Of a stretch of DNA of 64,000 nt, positions 42,868 to 56,046 are shown one piece after another. The stretch comes from Anniella stebbinsi (taxonomy: Eukaryota > Chordata > Lepidosauria > Squamata > Anniellidae). A program made the position numbers and the translations under genes. The stretch's first letter is position 1. Each line of letters begins with the position of its first letter. Under the pieces are notes generated by a model. The model was not told the DNA's origin and did not search any database. It saw only the letters and a list, made by a program, of their open reading frames with translations. Location: NCBI GenBank assembly GCA_029215795.1, contig JARDYH010000005.1, forward strand, positions 161,721,814 to 161,785,813, given 5' to 3'.

Positions 42868-43751
42868 TTCATGCTGCTGTATATTCAGGGGTTTTGTCAG
42901 CTGAATCCAGACAAGACGGAGGTGCTTGCTGTCAAAGGCCACAACCTGGGTTTGGAGGTGTGTCAACCAGTTCTGGATGGGGTTACACCCCCCTGAAAGA
43001 CTGTGTTCGCAGCTTGGGGGTACTCCTGGATCCGTCGCTCCAAATGACAGCCCAGATAGATGCGACGGCCAGGAGTGCCTACTATCAGCTTCGGCTGATA
43101 CGCCAGCTGCGCCCTTTCCTAGAGTTGGAAGACCTAAAGATGGTAGTGCACTCACTGGTAACTTCGAGGCTCGGCTTCTGCAATGCGCTGTACATAGGGC
43201 TACCTTTGTGCCTAGTCCGGAAACTTCAATTAGTTCAAAATATGGCAGCCAGGTTGGTCACTGGTACACCTAGGGGTGACCACATAACACCATTCTTAAA
43301 ATCACTCCACTTGCTGCCCATTAGTTTCCAGGCGACGTATAAAGTGTTAGTTATTACCTTTAAAGCCCTACATGGTTTGGGTCCAGGTTACCTGCGGGAT
43401 CGCCTTCTCCCGTATAATCCGTCCCGCACACTCAGGTCCTCTGGGAAGAATTTACTCCAGTCAGCCAGAACTAGGCTGACGAGTGTTACCCAGAGGACCT
43501 TCTCTTCTGCTGCTCCCAGGCTGTGGAATGGCCTGCCGGAGGAGATTCGACAAATTAGCAGTCTTCTGGAATTTAAGAAAGCCGTGAAGACTGCTCTCTT
43601 CCGGCAGGCCTATCCAGTTTAATTTTAAGAAGTTTTTAATAATGTATTTGTTTTTATCTATTTTAACGGTTTAACTATTTTATTGTTTTATATTTATATT
43701 TGGTGTTGTTCCCCGCCTCGATCTAGATGGAGAGGCAGGTTAGAAATGAAA

Positions 43752-43782
<31 letters not shown>

Positions 43783-43797
43783 TAATAATGGTATATC
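42868..43797 (+). mobile_element. L2/CR1-type fragment inside copia
   Basis: The plus-strand frame 42858-43622 carries 'LDPSLQMTAQIDATARSAYY', 'LRPFLELEDLKMVVHSLVTS' and 'SRTLRSSGKNLLQ' (thumb and C-terminal part of an L2-type ORF2), then the 3' UTR 'ccgcctcgatctagatggagag' and an (AAAT)n/(AAT)n tail at 43742-43789. It separates the copia RNase H end (43983-43798) from the last ~25 copia codons (about 42894-42826). Confidence 0.85.
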
Positions 43798-45526
43798 AGC
43801 AACATTTAATTCTGTGTTACAATAAATAAGCTCAATTAACTTATCTTGCACAGCTTGCTTTACATTACAATATCGGTTATCTACATGTTTACTCTTTGTG
43901 TGCACTTTTTCAGACTTTGCTATATGAGTACAAGTTTGATTATCTTCAAAGACTTTGATTGGAGTCTTTACTTGTAACTTCATGTCTTTCAGTAATTGTA
44001 TGAACTAAATTACTTTTGTGCAAGCCTCAGACAATGCTGAGAATTCAGCTTCTGAGGTAGACAGGGCTATTAAACGCTGTTTTCTGGATTTCTATCTTAC
44101 TAAACTGTTGCCCAGTTTTATTGCAATTTCTGAAGTGGATTTTTTATCTTGATTGTCACTAGTTCAGTCACTGTCTGTGTAACACTCTAAAGACAATGTG
44201 TCTAATGGTTTTAACACCAAAGATACATTGATAGTGCCTTTTAAGTACCTGAGTACTTTTTTAACTGCTTGCTAGGCACTATTTGTTGGTTTGGATACAA
44301 ATCTACTCAATATGCCAACTGTGTTAGCCAAATCTGGCTTAGACTATTGAGCTAGATAGAGTAAACTTCTTATTGCAGACTGGTATATGTCTCTGTCACA
44401 AAATTCTGTATCACTGCTATTACACTGAAAGCTAGCTACCATGGGTGTTTTCACATTTTTGTATTCTTCTATGTGGAATTTTGCTAGCAGATTTTTAATT
44501 TTCTGTTTCTGACTTAACACATAAGCTTTTTTTTTGCTTTGTGACTTCTACTCTAAGATAATTATGTATTGAGCCCAAGTTTTTTAACTCAAAACGTTTA
44601 TCTAGTTGTTCTGCAAACTCTTTAACTTGAGTTTTTGTTCTTGCAATTAAACAAATGTTATCTACAAATGATAACAACTACATTTGCTCATTGTTGACAC
44701 TTTTTGTATACAAACATGGGTCTGCTATTCTATTTTTGAACTTAATTGACTCTAGTGCTTCATGCAAACACTGATTCTAGTTTCTAGCTGATTGCTTTAA
44801 TCTCTAAATAGCTCTGTTTAATTTATACACAGATCCTGGCACATGTGACTCATAGCCAGGAATTTGAGCTATGTAAATATCTTCTTGTAACGGTGCGTTT
44901 AAATACACTGTTTTTATGTCAAAATGGTTTACTTGACAATCATATTTAGCAGCTAGAGTTAACATCACTCTCATAGACTCAGCTTTTATAGTGAGTGCAA
45001 AGGTTTCATCATAATGCACTTTTTTTGTGTGTGTGAACTCTTTTGTCACAAGTCTTGCTTTATATATTGTCTCTCTTGACATAAGCAGTTTCTTTTTGAA
45101 CACTTATCTGCAACTAACTGCTTTTTTATCTTTTGGTAGCATTGTAGGGGTAAAAACTTTGTATTTTGCCATAGCTTTCATCTCTTCATCTATGGCTTTA
45201 TACTATAGTTTTTTTTCTGGTTGTGACAGCTTTTGAACATCTAAAAAATTCTCTGGTTCATAAGATATTAGACACACTCTTATTTCACTAGCTGTGTATC
45301 TTTCAGGAGGAATTCTCTTTGTACTTCATTTTGAACACCTGGGAATAAAAACATTTCTGTTCTCTTTCTCTTCTTCTTTTTCTTTTTTCTTTTTTGGATT
45401 TGAAAGAGTTTGGCCAGTGGAACTAATGGTTTGTTTCTTTGTTGGCTGTGGTGTTTTATCTATGTTTTCCTGCATAGGTAAACATACTTCACTGCCATGC
45501 AAACGCTTTCAGTCACACTGTTCTTG
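43798..45526 (-). pseudogene. copia RT and RNase H, broken
   Basis: Right to left: 'YKARLVTKEFTH' and 'VNHFDIKTVYLNAPLQEDIY' (copia RT with catalytic Asp, 45103-44804); 'LSFVDNICLIA' (44677 onwards), where the usual YVDD active-site box reads FVDN and so has lost its second Asp; and RNase H 'IKVFEDNQTCTHIAK' with 'SKHVDNRYCNVKQ' (43983-43798). Frames are interrupted by stops and shifts. The active-site change alone would inactivate polymerase. Confidence 0.85.
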
Positions 45527-45926
45527 AAAATTTGCTGATCTAGAAATAACTATATTTCTATTGCTTGCATAGAATCTGTATGCTTTTGAACTTGGTGCAT
45601 AGCCTAGGAACTTCATTTTCTTGGCTTTTGGCTGCTCTTTTCTCTTAGCCACTTTGGGAATATGCACCTAAGCATCACTTCTAAAAACTCTGAGATGAGC
45701 CAGTGATGGCTTCTTCTTAAACATAAGAAAGTACGGAGTGGTATCAATGGCGGAGCTCCAAAGCCTATTTGCAATGTAATTGGCTGTGAGCATTGCTTCT
45801 CTTCAAAAATGAGTATGCAACTCAGAATCTGTCAACATGGCATCTTTCATAGTTTGCAGAACTTTATTTCTCTTCTCTGCAACTCTATTCTGCCATGGTG
45901 AATGTGGGGCAGTCTGTCTCGCTGAA
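45527..45926 (-). repeat. 400-bp copia integrase segment, copy 1 of a duplication flanking an L1
   Basis: Starts AAAATTTGCTG and ends GTCTCGCTGAA. The same 400 bp recurs on the other side of the L1 at 45927-50666 (50667-50858 plus 56493-56700) with only about three differences. It codes, on the minus strand, the integrase stretch 'ARQTAPHSPWQNRVAEKRNK' containing the catalytic Glu context. Confidence 0.88.
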
Positions 45927-46483
45927 TAGCCATTGAGGATCGGGACCGACGTGCAAACATTCGCATAAGAGATTATGGGGAACAAGAAGGAGAGACCCCA
46001 AAAGATTTAAGAGATACAATTTTGACATGGATAAGACTTCAGCTTCCAGACAAGCCTTGGGAGGATTCGGATGTGGAGAGGGCTCATAGAGTTGGATTTA
46101 AGCGGAAAGGAATGCTTCCAAGGGACATAATTGTCAAATTTGCTAATTATTATAAAAAAGAAAAACTTATGCAAGCAATTAGACAACGAGGTCAACCAAT
46201 GATTCAAGCAACAGTGGTCCAAATATACCAGGATTTGTCGCCGCAGACCGTGCAGTGGAGGAAGAGTGTCAAAATGTGTACAGCAGCGTTGAGGATGAAA
46301 TCGATAACTTACAGCTGGGGATATCCAGTTTTTTTTAGATTTATGTGGAAGGGGAAGCAAGAAAGAATAACATCGTGGGAGCAAGGAATGGAGCTGTTGG
46401 AGAAGCTGTGCATAATCGATGCCAAGGATGGGGGAGAAATAGAGCAAGAAGAAGGCGCGGTTGGAGGATCCATTCAAGGATAA
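45927..46483 (+). pseudogene. L1 ORF1, C-terminal part
   Basis: A 5'-truncated copy of the ORF1 at 55036-56046. The frame 46022-46483 contains the RRM end and the C-terminal domain ('RDIIVKFANYYKKEKLM', 'YSWGYPVFFRFMWKGKQE'). The coiled coil is missing, so it could not trimerise. Confidence 0.85.
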
Positions 46484-46727
46484 GGGATTAGAAGGAAAAA
46501 TAAAAATAAAAGGAGGGGTGGATTGGACTTTACTCTGGAGGTTGGGTTGGGTTCCCCCCCTGAAGAGTTCTAAAATAATTGGGACCAGTGCCCAGATGTC
46601 TGGTGAGGAGGGGGGTAAAAATGGGGGTGTATGTGGGGGGAGGGTAGGGAGGGAGGGTATGTGTTTCACTGACCGAGACCAATTTAAAGATATGTGTGAA
46701 AGTAAGAAATGGAAAATAAACTGAGAA

Positions 46728-49700
46728 TGGCAACTCTAAATGTTAAGGGGCTAGGAACAATTAGAAAAAGGCGAAGAACTGAAACGTTGTTAAAAAGAAA
46801 AAAATAGATGTAATTTTTTTGCAGGAAACTCATCAAATAAAGGAGGGGGTTAATGAGTTACGAATGAGGGATGTAGGAGCGTATGAAAAGTCATTTGGTA
46901 CTTCTAAAGCGAGAGGTGTGGCAATAATAATATCGAAGAAATGTGGTATTAATATTCATAGTGTAAAGAAAGATAAGAATGGAAGGATCCTTATAATTTA
47001 TTGTACGATGGAAAAGGAGGAATTTGTGTTGATCAATGTTTATGCTCCAAATGGGAAACAAATTGAATTCTTCAAAGAAGTATTTGATATGGTGGGAGAT
47101 GTAGGGAAAAAGAATATTGTGATGGCAGGAGATTTTAATATGGTACTCGATAAAGGGAAAGATAGGGATAACATTATAAGAGATGCTAGAGGCGAGGGGA
47201 AGATGGAGTTAGCTAAATTTATGGAGTGGAAAGAATTAATGGATGTATGGAGAGCTTTAAAAGGGGAATAAAGAAAATATACTTTCTACTCACCTAGATT
47301 TAAGAGTTATTCAAGGATTGCTTATATTTTTATATCAAAGAATATGGTACCTAAACTAATAGATTGTGATATTGGAGTAATTAAGGTCACTGACCATGCA
47401 TTAATGATGATGGATATTAAAATGAAGAAGGATTATAAACAAGCAAAGAGATGGAGACTGGACGGAAGAATTTTTAAAAATAAAAACATAGTGGATAAAT
47501 TAAAAAAGGAAGTGCAGGAAATATGGCAGATAAATGAAAAAGAAGTTAAATCGCAAGGGTTATTATGGGATACTATGAAAGCGGTAATAATCGGGATCTG
47601 TATTAGGGAAATGTCCACACTTAAAAAGCAACAGGAAGTACTTTATAAAAAGGCTGAAGAAGAGATAAAGAGTTTAGAAGAGAGATTAAGAGAGACAAAA
47701 GATAAGCGGTTATACGCCCAAATACAAGCAAAAAAAAAGGAATTGGAGAAAGAAGATATAGAACAAGTTCAAAAGAATTTGTTATATTTAAAGAGAGATT
47801 TTTTTGAATATAATAATAGAAATTCAAAGATGCTGGCCAGATCCACGCAGTCAGAGAAGGCTAAGAATATGATAGAGACAATAAGAGATAAGTTAGGGAA
47901 TAGATGTAATTTAATGAAAGATAAATTAATTACTTTTCAGGAATTTTATAAAGAATTATATACATCAGACGCGGTTTCACAAGATAAGATTCAGGAATAT
48001 GTAGAAAGAAATTGGAAAATAAGACTGGATGAGCAAGATAGAGATTGTATGGAAGGCTTGGTCACTGAGAAAGAAATTGAGGGAATTGTTGATAAACTAA
48101 AAGGAGGTAAATCTCCAGGGATTGATGGTTTGGGGCCGGAATTTTATAAAATATTTAAGGATATTTTAATACCAAGATTAAAAAAATTATATAATAATAT
48201 AATAGAAGGAGGAATGACTCCGCCATCGTGGGATCAGTCCTTGGTTATTTTAATACAGAAGCCAGGTAAGGATTTGACGGATCCAGCATCATATAGACCA
48301 ATATCTTTAATAAATCAGGATGCAAAAATATTTACAGCAATAATGGCTAAAAGAATGGGTACATTTATTTTTAAATATATCAAAAAAGATCAATGCGGAT
48401 TTATTTTTGGTAGGAAAATGCCGAATTTAATTGGGAGAGTTATAAACATAATAAATATTATTTAAAAAAGGAATTTAAAAGCAGGATTATTAGCATTGGA
48501 TATATTCAAAGCCTTTGATTGCGTGGAGTGGCCAGCGTTAAAAATTATCTTAAAAACATTTGGGTTTGGACATAAATCTATGGGGGTGATTAACCAGTTG
48601 TACAAAAAAAATAGAGCAGAAATAATGGTTAACACAACAAATTACACTAGCTCGATGAACTAGGCAAGGATGTCCACTTTCACCGATCTTATTTGCAATA
48701 GTTATAGAAATTTTAGCAAACATAATAAGGGAAGATGATAGATTAAAGGGGATAGGAAGAAATAACAAGATTAAAGTGAATATGTTTGTGGATGATACAT
48801 TATTGACACTAGAAGATCCCCTAGAAAGTGGGGAGACAATTCAGAAGCATTTGAGAGAATTTGGGGAAATTACGGGATTACAAGTTAACTGGGGGAAGTC
48901 TGAAATGATGCTGTATAATTATAATAAGGAAGAGATGGAGAAATGTAAAGATAAATTAGGATTAAGGCATAAAAATATAATATGATATTTAGGAGTTAAT
49001 ATAGATAAAGAATTAGAAAGAATAGAGGAACTTAATTTAGTAAGCTTAAGAAAAGAGGTAGGGGAGAAATTACAGATATATAGAAAATTAAAACATTCTT
49101 GGTTTGGTAGAATAGCGGTTATTAAAATGAAGATTTTACCTAAGGTTAATTTTCTGTTTAGAATGTTACCGATTAGAATTTCAGTAGCGGAGATTAAAAG
49201 TTGGCAAAATATGATTAATGCTTATTGTAATGGGGATAAAAGAGCTAGGATAAATAAAGGGTTATGGTATAAGGCTCAAAAGAAAGGAGGTTTAGGACTT
49301 CCGAATATTAAGAATTATTATATTGCTAATCAGTTAAGATATATTATTCATGGTATTTTAGGGGAGGAAGATTTGGATTGGTTGGAACCCAAACAGAAGA
49401 GATAGATTGTAAATTGGGAAATATATTCTTTACAAAAATGCAAAAGAAAGAATTGAAGGTACTGGACAACCCATTGTTGGAAAATATATTAGTGATATGG
49501 GAGAAATATAGAGGGAAGTTGATACCAGGGGACTCTCCGCTCGCCCCAGTTGTAGTAGTGGGAAACTTCCCAAGAGTATTAAAACCAGAGATAGAAGCGA
49601 GACTGAAAGATCAAGATATAATTAAGCTAAGGAATTGGATGGAAAAGATGAAGGATAGTGAGCATATTAAAGAGTTGTTTAAAGGACAAAAGATAGCATG

Positions 49701-50538
49701 GTTCAAATGTTTACAATTGGAAAAATGGACACAGGAATGGAGGTTGAAAAATAAGAAATGTAGAAATAATACTAGATTTGAAGATTTAATTGAACTAATA
49801 GGGAAAAAAGAAGAAGTCGGAGTTAAGAAAGGACTGACTAGTGAGATATATAAAATATTGATAGAGGAGGAATTTCAGGACTCACTTCATGTTATAAAAG
49901 AGGTTTGGGAAGAAGATGTAAAGGGAAAAATTAATGATGATAACTGGGGGAGGATATGGAATGTAAGAATGTTAAAGTTACTGTCGATTAGAATCAAGGA
50001 GAATTACTATAAGACAGTTTGGAGATGGTATCTAACACCTGTAAGATTTCACCAGATTGATAAAAAAGTGTCCAAGAACTGTTGGAGGGGATGTCAGGAG
50101 GTTGGGACCTATTTTCATATGTGGTGGAGCTGTGAACATGTACAAAAATTTTGGGAAAGGGTTTTTAAAGAAATAAGCGACATAATTGGAAGTAAATTGG
50201 AACTAAACCCAAAGTTAGCTCTACTAGCAATATGGGATAGGGAGAATGAACATATAACTAACAGAGAATTGGTAAACAACCTCCTGGCACCGGTTAGAAT
50301 AATCATTGCTAAAAATTGGAAAGGGCAAGGAAGCTACACAATAGAAGCTTGGTATAAAGAAATTTGGAATATGGCCTTGAATGATAAGTTGACATGTAAA
50401 ATGAAAATAAAAAGGGGAATGTCCAGCAAGGATGATTTTGGAGAAATATGGAGTCCCTTTTTGGAATATGTTTTAAGATCGGGAAAGGGACAAACGCCTT
50501 CGGAAGAATCGTTAAAATTCTGGAAGGAGGAAGAATGA
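46728..50538 (+). pseudogene. L1 ORF2, broken
   Basis: The endonuclease start lies near 46728 with a frameshift in an A-run at about 46797-46803. Open pieces follow at 46819-47271, 47344-48465, 48776-48985, 49127-49405 and 49378-50538. Motifs: 'QETHQIKEGVNELR' and 'VMAGDFNMVL' (endonuclease), 'SYRPISLINQDAKIF' and 'LDIFKAFDCVEW' (RT), FVDD at about 48786 where related copies have FADD, and the C-terminal 'CWRGCQEVGTYFHMWWSC'. Stops at 47268-47270 and 48462-48465 and near 48983 break it. The last 386-codon block is intact. Confidence 0.88.
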
Positions 50539-50666
50539 TCATGAGAAGGTCTCGGTGGGGGGGGGGGTGCACGGAGGGATTGTTGAGGGTTGCAGTTTGT
50601 TTTATATTTGCATGCTTTATAATGTGTATGTTTATTGTGTTGAAATTAATAAAAATTATTTTTTAA

Positions 50667-50858
50667 AAAATTTGCTGTTCTAGAAATAACTATATTTCTA
50701 TTGCTTGCATAGAATCTGTATGCTTTTGAACTTGGTGCATAGCCTAGGAACTTCATTTTCTTGGCTTTTGGCTGCTCTTTTCTCTTAGCCACTTTGGGAA
50801 TATGCACCTAAGCATCACTTCTAAACACTCTGAGATGAGCCAGTGATGGCTTCTTCTT
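50667..50858 (-). repeat. 400-bp copia segment, copy 2, first part
   Basis: Matches 45527-45718. It is cut at GATGGCTTCTTCTT (50845-50858) by the minus-strand L1 and continues at 56493-56700. Confidence 0.88.
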
Positions 50859-50867
50859 TTTTTTATA

Positions 50868-50890
50868 TATATATATATATATATATATTA
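50868..50890. repeat. (AT)n tract in the L1 tail
   Basis: About 11 AT units between the T-run and the L1 3' UTR. Confidence 0.85.
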
Positions 50891-50988
50891 TTAATTTTTA
50901 ACATAATAAACATACACATAATACACAATATAAAACAACTACAACCCTCAACTTCCCCCGTGCACCCCCCCCCGAGACCTTCTCATAA

Positions 50989-53900
50989 TCATTCCTCCTC
51001 CTTCCAAAATTTTGACGATTCTTTTGACGGCGTTTGTCCCTTTCCCGACCTTAAAACATATTCCAAAAAGGGACTCCATATTTCTCCAAAATCACCCTTA
51101 CTGGACATTCCCCTCTTTATTTTCATTTTACATGTCAACATATCATTCAAAGCCATATCCCAAATTTCTTTATACCATTCTTCTATTGTATAGCTTCGTT
51201 GCCCTTTCCAATTTTTAGCAATAATTATTCTAACCGGTGCCAGGAGGTTGTTTACCAATTCTCTATTAGTTATATGCTTACTCCCCCTATCCCATATTGC
51301 TAGTAGTGCTAACTTTGGGTTTAATTCCAATTTACTTCCAATTATATCACTTATTTCTTTAAAAACCCTTTCCCAAAATTTCTGTACTTGTTCACAGCTC
51401 CACCACATATGGAAATAGGTCCCAACCTCCTGACATCCCCTCCAACAATTCTTAGATACTTTTTTATCGATCTGGTGAAATCTTACAGGTGTTAGATACC
51501 ATCTCCAAACTGTCTTATAGTAGTTCTCCTTGATTCTAATCGACAACAACTTTAACATTCTTATATTCCATATCCTCCCCCAGTTATCCTCATTAATTTT
51601 CCCCTTTACATCTTCTTCCCATACCTCTTTTATAACCTTAAGTGAATCCTGAAATTCCTCCTCTATCAATATTTTATATATCTCACTAGTCAGTCCTTTC
51701 TTAACTCCAGCTTGTTCTTTCTTCCCCATTAGTTCAATTAAATCTTCAAATCTAGTATTATTTCTACATTTCTTATTTTTCAACCTCCATTCCTGTGTCC
51801 ATTGTTCCAATTGTAAACATTTGAACCATGCTATCTTTTGTCCTTTAAACAAATCTTTAATATGCTCACTATCCTTCATCTTTTCCATCGAATTCCTTAG
51901 CTTAATTATATCTTGATCTTTCAGTCTCGCTTCTATCTCTGATTTTAATACTATTGGAAAATTTCCCACTACTACAACTGGGGCAAGTGGAGAGTCCCCT
52001 GGTATCAACTTCCCTCTATACTTCTCCCAAATCATTATTATATTTTCCAATAATGGGTTGTCCAGTACCTTCAATTCTTTCTTTTGCTTTTTAGTAAAGA
52101 ATATATTTCGCAGTTTGCAATCTATCTCTGCTGTTTGCGGTTCCAACCATTCCAAATCTTCCTCCCCTAAAATACCATGAATAATATATCTTAACTGATT
52201 AGCAATATAATAATTCTTAATATTCGGAAGTCCTAAACCTCCTTTCTTTTGAGCCTTGTACCATAACCCTTTATTTATCCTGGCTTTTTTATCCCCATTA
52301 CAATAAGCATTAATCATATTTTGCCAACTTTTAATCTCCGCTACTGAGATTCTAATCGGTAACATTCTAAACAAAAAATTCACCTTAGTTAAGATCTTCA
52401 TTTTAATAACCGCTATTCTACCAAACCAAGAATGTTTTAATTTTCTATATATCTGTAATTTCTCCCCTACCTCTTTTCTTAACCTTACAAAATTAAGTTC
52501 CTCTATTCTTTCTAAATCTTTATCTATATTAACTCCTAAATATCATATTATATTTTTATGCCTTAATCCTAACTTAACTTTACAATTCTCCATCTCTTCC
52601 TTATTGTAATTATACAACATCATTTCTGACTTCCCCCAGTTAACTTGTAATCCCGTAATTACCCCAAATTCTCTCAAATGCTTTCTAGGGGATCTTCTAG
52701 TGTTAATAATGTATCATCCGCAAACATATTTACTTTAATCTTATGATTTCTTCCTATCCCCTTTATTCTTTTATCTTCCCTTATTACATTTGCTAAAATT
52801 TCTATAACTATGGCAAATAAAATTGGTGAAAGTGGACATCCTTGCCTAGTTCCTCGAGCTAGTGTAATTTGTTGCGTTAACCCATCATTAACCATTATTT
52901 CCTCTTTATTATTTTTGTACAGCTGGTTAATCACTCCCATAAATTTATGTTCAAACCCAAATGTTTTTAAGATACTTTTTAACGCTGGCCACTCCATGCA
53001 ATCAAAGGCTTTAAAAATATCCAATGCTAATAATCCTGCTTTTAAGTTCCTTTTTTTAATAATATCTATTATATTTATAACTCTCCCTATTAAATTCGGC
53101 ATTTTCCTCCCAAAAATAAATCCACATTGATCTTTTTTGATATATTTAAAAATAAATGTACCCATTCTTTTAGCCATTATTGCTGTAAATATTTTTGCAT
53201 CCTGATTTATTAAAGATATTGGTCTATAAGACGCTGGATCCGTCAAATCCTTGCCTGGCTTCTGTAATAAAATAACCAGGGACTGGTCCCACGATGGCGG
53301 AGTCATTCCTCCTTCTATTATATTATTATATAATTTTTTTAATCTTGTTATTAAAATATCTTTAAATATTTTATAAAATTCCGGCCCCAAACCATCAATC
53401 CCCGGAGACTTACGTCCTTTTAGTTTATCAATAATTCCCTCAATTTCTTTCTCAGTGACCAAGGCTTCCATACAATCTCTATCTTGATCATCCAGTCTTA
53501 TTTTCCAATTTCTTTCTACATATTCCTGAATCTTATCTTGTGTAACCGCCTCTGATGTATATAATTCTTTGTACAATTCCTGAAAAGTAATTAGTTTATC
53601 TTTCATTAAATTACATCTATTCCCTAGCTTGTCTCTTATTGTCCCAATCATATTCTTAGCCTTCTCTGATTGCGTGGACCTGGCCAACATCTTGGAATTT
53701 CTATTATTATATTCAAAAAAATCTCTCTTTAAATATAACAAATTCTTTTGGACTTGTTCTATATCTTCTTTCTCCCTTTTTATTTTGCTTGAATTTGGGC
53801 GTATAATCGCTTATCTTTTGTCTCTCTTAATCTCTCTTCTAAACTCTTTATCTCTTCTTCAATCTTTTTATTAAGTACTTCCTGTTGCTTTTTGAGTGTG

Positions 53901-54806
53901 GACATTTCCCTAATACAGATCCCTCTTATTAGCGCTTTCATAGTATCCCATAGTACCCTTGCGATTTAACTTCTTTTTCATTTATCTGCCATATTTCCTG
54001 CACTTCCTTTTTTAACTTATCCACTATGTTTTTATTATTAAAATTCTTCCGTCCAATCTCCATCTCTTTGCTTGTTTGTAATCCTTCTTTATTTTAATAT
54101 CCATCATCATTAATGCATGGTCAGTGACCTTAATTACTCCAATATCACAATCTATTAGTTTAGGTACCATATTCATTGATATAAAAATATAATCAATCCT
54201 TGAATAACTCTTAAATCTAGGTGAGTAGAAAGTGTATTTTCTTTCTTCCCCTTTTAAAGCTCTCCATACATCCATTAATTCTTTCCTCTCCATTAATTTA
54301 GCTAACTCTGTCTTCCCCTCCCCTCTAACATCTCTTATAATGTTATCCCTATCTTTTCCTTTATCGAGTACCATATTAAAATCTCCTGCCATCACAATAT
54401 TCTTTTTCCCTACATCTCCCACCATATCAAATACTTCTTTAAAGAATTCAGTTTGTTTCCCATTTGGAGCTTAGACATTAATCAGCACAAATTCCTCCTC
54501 TTCCATCGTACAGTAAATTATAAGGATCCTTCCATTCTTATCTTTCTTTATACTTTGAATATTAATGCCACATTTCTTCGATATTATTATTGCCACACCT
54601 CTTGCTTTAGAAGTACCAAATGATTTTTCATACACTCCCACTTCCCTCATTCGTAGCTCATTAACCCCCTCCTTTATTTGATGAGTTTCCTGCAAAAAAA
54701 TTATATCTATTTTTTTTCTTTTTAACAAAGTTTCAATTCTTCGTCTTTTTAGCATTGTTCCTAGCCCCTTAACATTTAGAGTTGCCAATCTCAATTTATT
54801 TTCCAT
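50989..54806 (-). pseudogene. L1 ORF2, broken
   Basis: Starts at 54806 with an APE-type endonuclease ('LATLNVKGLG', 'IIFLQETHQ'). A stop at 54471-54473 ends the first 111 codons. The remainder is open in blocks 54425-54024 ('VMAGDFNMVL', 'RIDYIFIS'), 53741-52674 (linker plus RT: 'SYRPISLINQDAKIF', 'LDIFKAFDCMEW', 'GTRQGCPLSPILF', FADD near 52720) and 52401-50989 (470 codons, thumb to the Cys-rich end). A short deletion just after FADD shifts the frame. The catalytic residues of RT are present, but the frame as a whole is not continuous. Confidence 0.9.
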
Positions 54807-55035
54807 TTCTTGCTTTCACCCGTTTCTTTAAATTGGTCTCGGTCGGTGAAACACATACCCCCCCTCCCTTCCCTCCCCCCCCATACATCCCCATTTTTAC
54901 CCCCCTCCTCACCAGACATCTGGGCTCTGGTCCCAATTATTTTAGAACTCTTCGGGGGGGGGGGAGCCCGGCCCAACCTCCAGAGTAAAGTCTAATCCTC
55001 CCCTCCTTTCTTTCTTTTTTTCCCCTTCTAATCCC

Positions 55036-56046
55036 TTATCCTTGACTGGATCCTCCAACTGCTCCTTCTTCTTGCTCCAATTCTCCCCCATCCTTGGCAT
55101 CAATTATGCCCAGCTTCTCCAACAGCTCCATTCCTTGCTGCAGTGATGTTATTCTTTCTTGCTTCCCTTTCCACATGAATCTCAAAAATACTGGATATCC
55201 CCAGCTGTAGGTTATCGATTTCATCCTCAGTGCTGCTGTACACATTTTGACACTCTTCCTCCACTGCACTGTGTGAGGCGATAAATCCTGGTAGACTTGA
55301 ACTGCTGTTGCTTGAATCGTTGGTTGACCTTGTCGTCTAATTGCTTGCATAAGCTTTTCTTTTTTGTAATAATTAGCAAATTTGACAATTATGTCCCTTG
55401 GAAGCATTCCTTTATGCTTAAAACCAACTCTATGAGCGCTCTCCACATCGGGATCCTCCCAAGTCTCGTCTGGAAGCTGTAATCTTATCCATGTCAAAAT
55501 TGTATCTCTTAAATTTTTTGAAGTTTCTCCTTCTTGTTCGCCAAAATCTCTTATGCGAATATTTGCACGTCGGTCCCAATCCTCAATGGCTATTAGGCGT
55601 AAATCATGTTGAGACAGTTGCTCTTCCTGCTTATTACAAACTCCAACCAAAGCTTTAGTTTCTATCTGCAGCACCTCAACATCCTTCACCACTTGCTTTA
55701 AACCCGCCATCAACTCAGTTTGGGTGGTATTAATGCGTTTCGCCAAACGCTCTTCAAGGTCAACCAGCTCAAGCTTAAACATTTTTTTAAGATCATCCTT
55801 TAATTCATCCATTGGATCTGGCTGACCTCCTCTGGTGGTCTTTGGAATTGCAGCCGGCTCTGCAATCTGTGACGCAGTTTGTTTAACAGGAGACATTTTC
55901 TTACTTTGCAACTTGTCTGGCATATTTTGAATCTCTGAACGTGTCAATCTGTGCCAAGTTCTGTCTGATCCACGTTCTTTTGAGGGTCTAACCCAGGCGG
56001 GGGTAGGTATAGAAGGCTTCTTATCCCTTCGCCCCTTTTTGCTCAT
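55036..56046 (-). CDS. L1 ORF1 protein, intact 336-aa frame
   Basis: A complete open frame. The basic, low-complexity N-terminus (residues 1-80) is followed by a heptad-rich coiled coil (about 85-150), the RRM start 'RRANIRIRDFGEQEGE' (about 163-178) and the C-terminal domain with 'RDIIVKFANYYKKEKLM' and 'YSWGYPVFLRFMWKGKQE' (about 215-305). L1 ORF1p forms trimers, binds L1 RNA and acts as a nucleic-acid chaperone. The adjoining ORF2 is broken, so only trans activity would be possible. The start is supported by the short leader after the L1 5' UTR. Confidence 0.88.
   Translation of the reverse strand: MSKKGRRDKKPSIPTPAWVRPSKERGSDRTWHRLTRSEIQNMPDKLQSKKMSPVKQTASQIAEPAAIPKTTRGGQPDPMDELKDDLKKMFKLELVDLEERLAKRINTTQTELMAGLKQVVKDVEVLQIETKALVGVCNKQEEQLSQHDLRLIAIEDWDRRANIRIRDFGEQEGETSKNLRDTILTWIRLQLPDETWEDPDVESAHRVGFKHKGMLPRDIIVKFANYYKKEKLMQAIRRQGQPTIQATAVQVYQDLSPHTVQWRKSVKMCTAALRMKSITYSWGYPVFLRFMWKGKQERITSLQQGMELLEKLGIIDAKDGGELEQEEGAVGGSSQG

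Larger units (their letters stand above)
45927..50666 (+). mobile_element. 5'-truncated L1, plus strand
   Basis: Begins inside ORF1 ('tagccattgaggatcggg') and ends with a short A-rich tail ('attttttaaaaaa'). The 3' UTR has a G-run (about 50556-50567). Nearly identical to the inverted L1 at 50859-56478, so both belong to one young subfamily. It sits between two copies of a 400-bp copia segment. Confidence 0.92.
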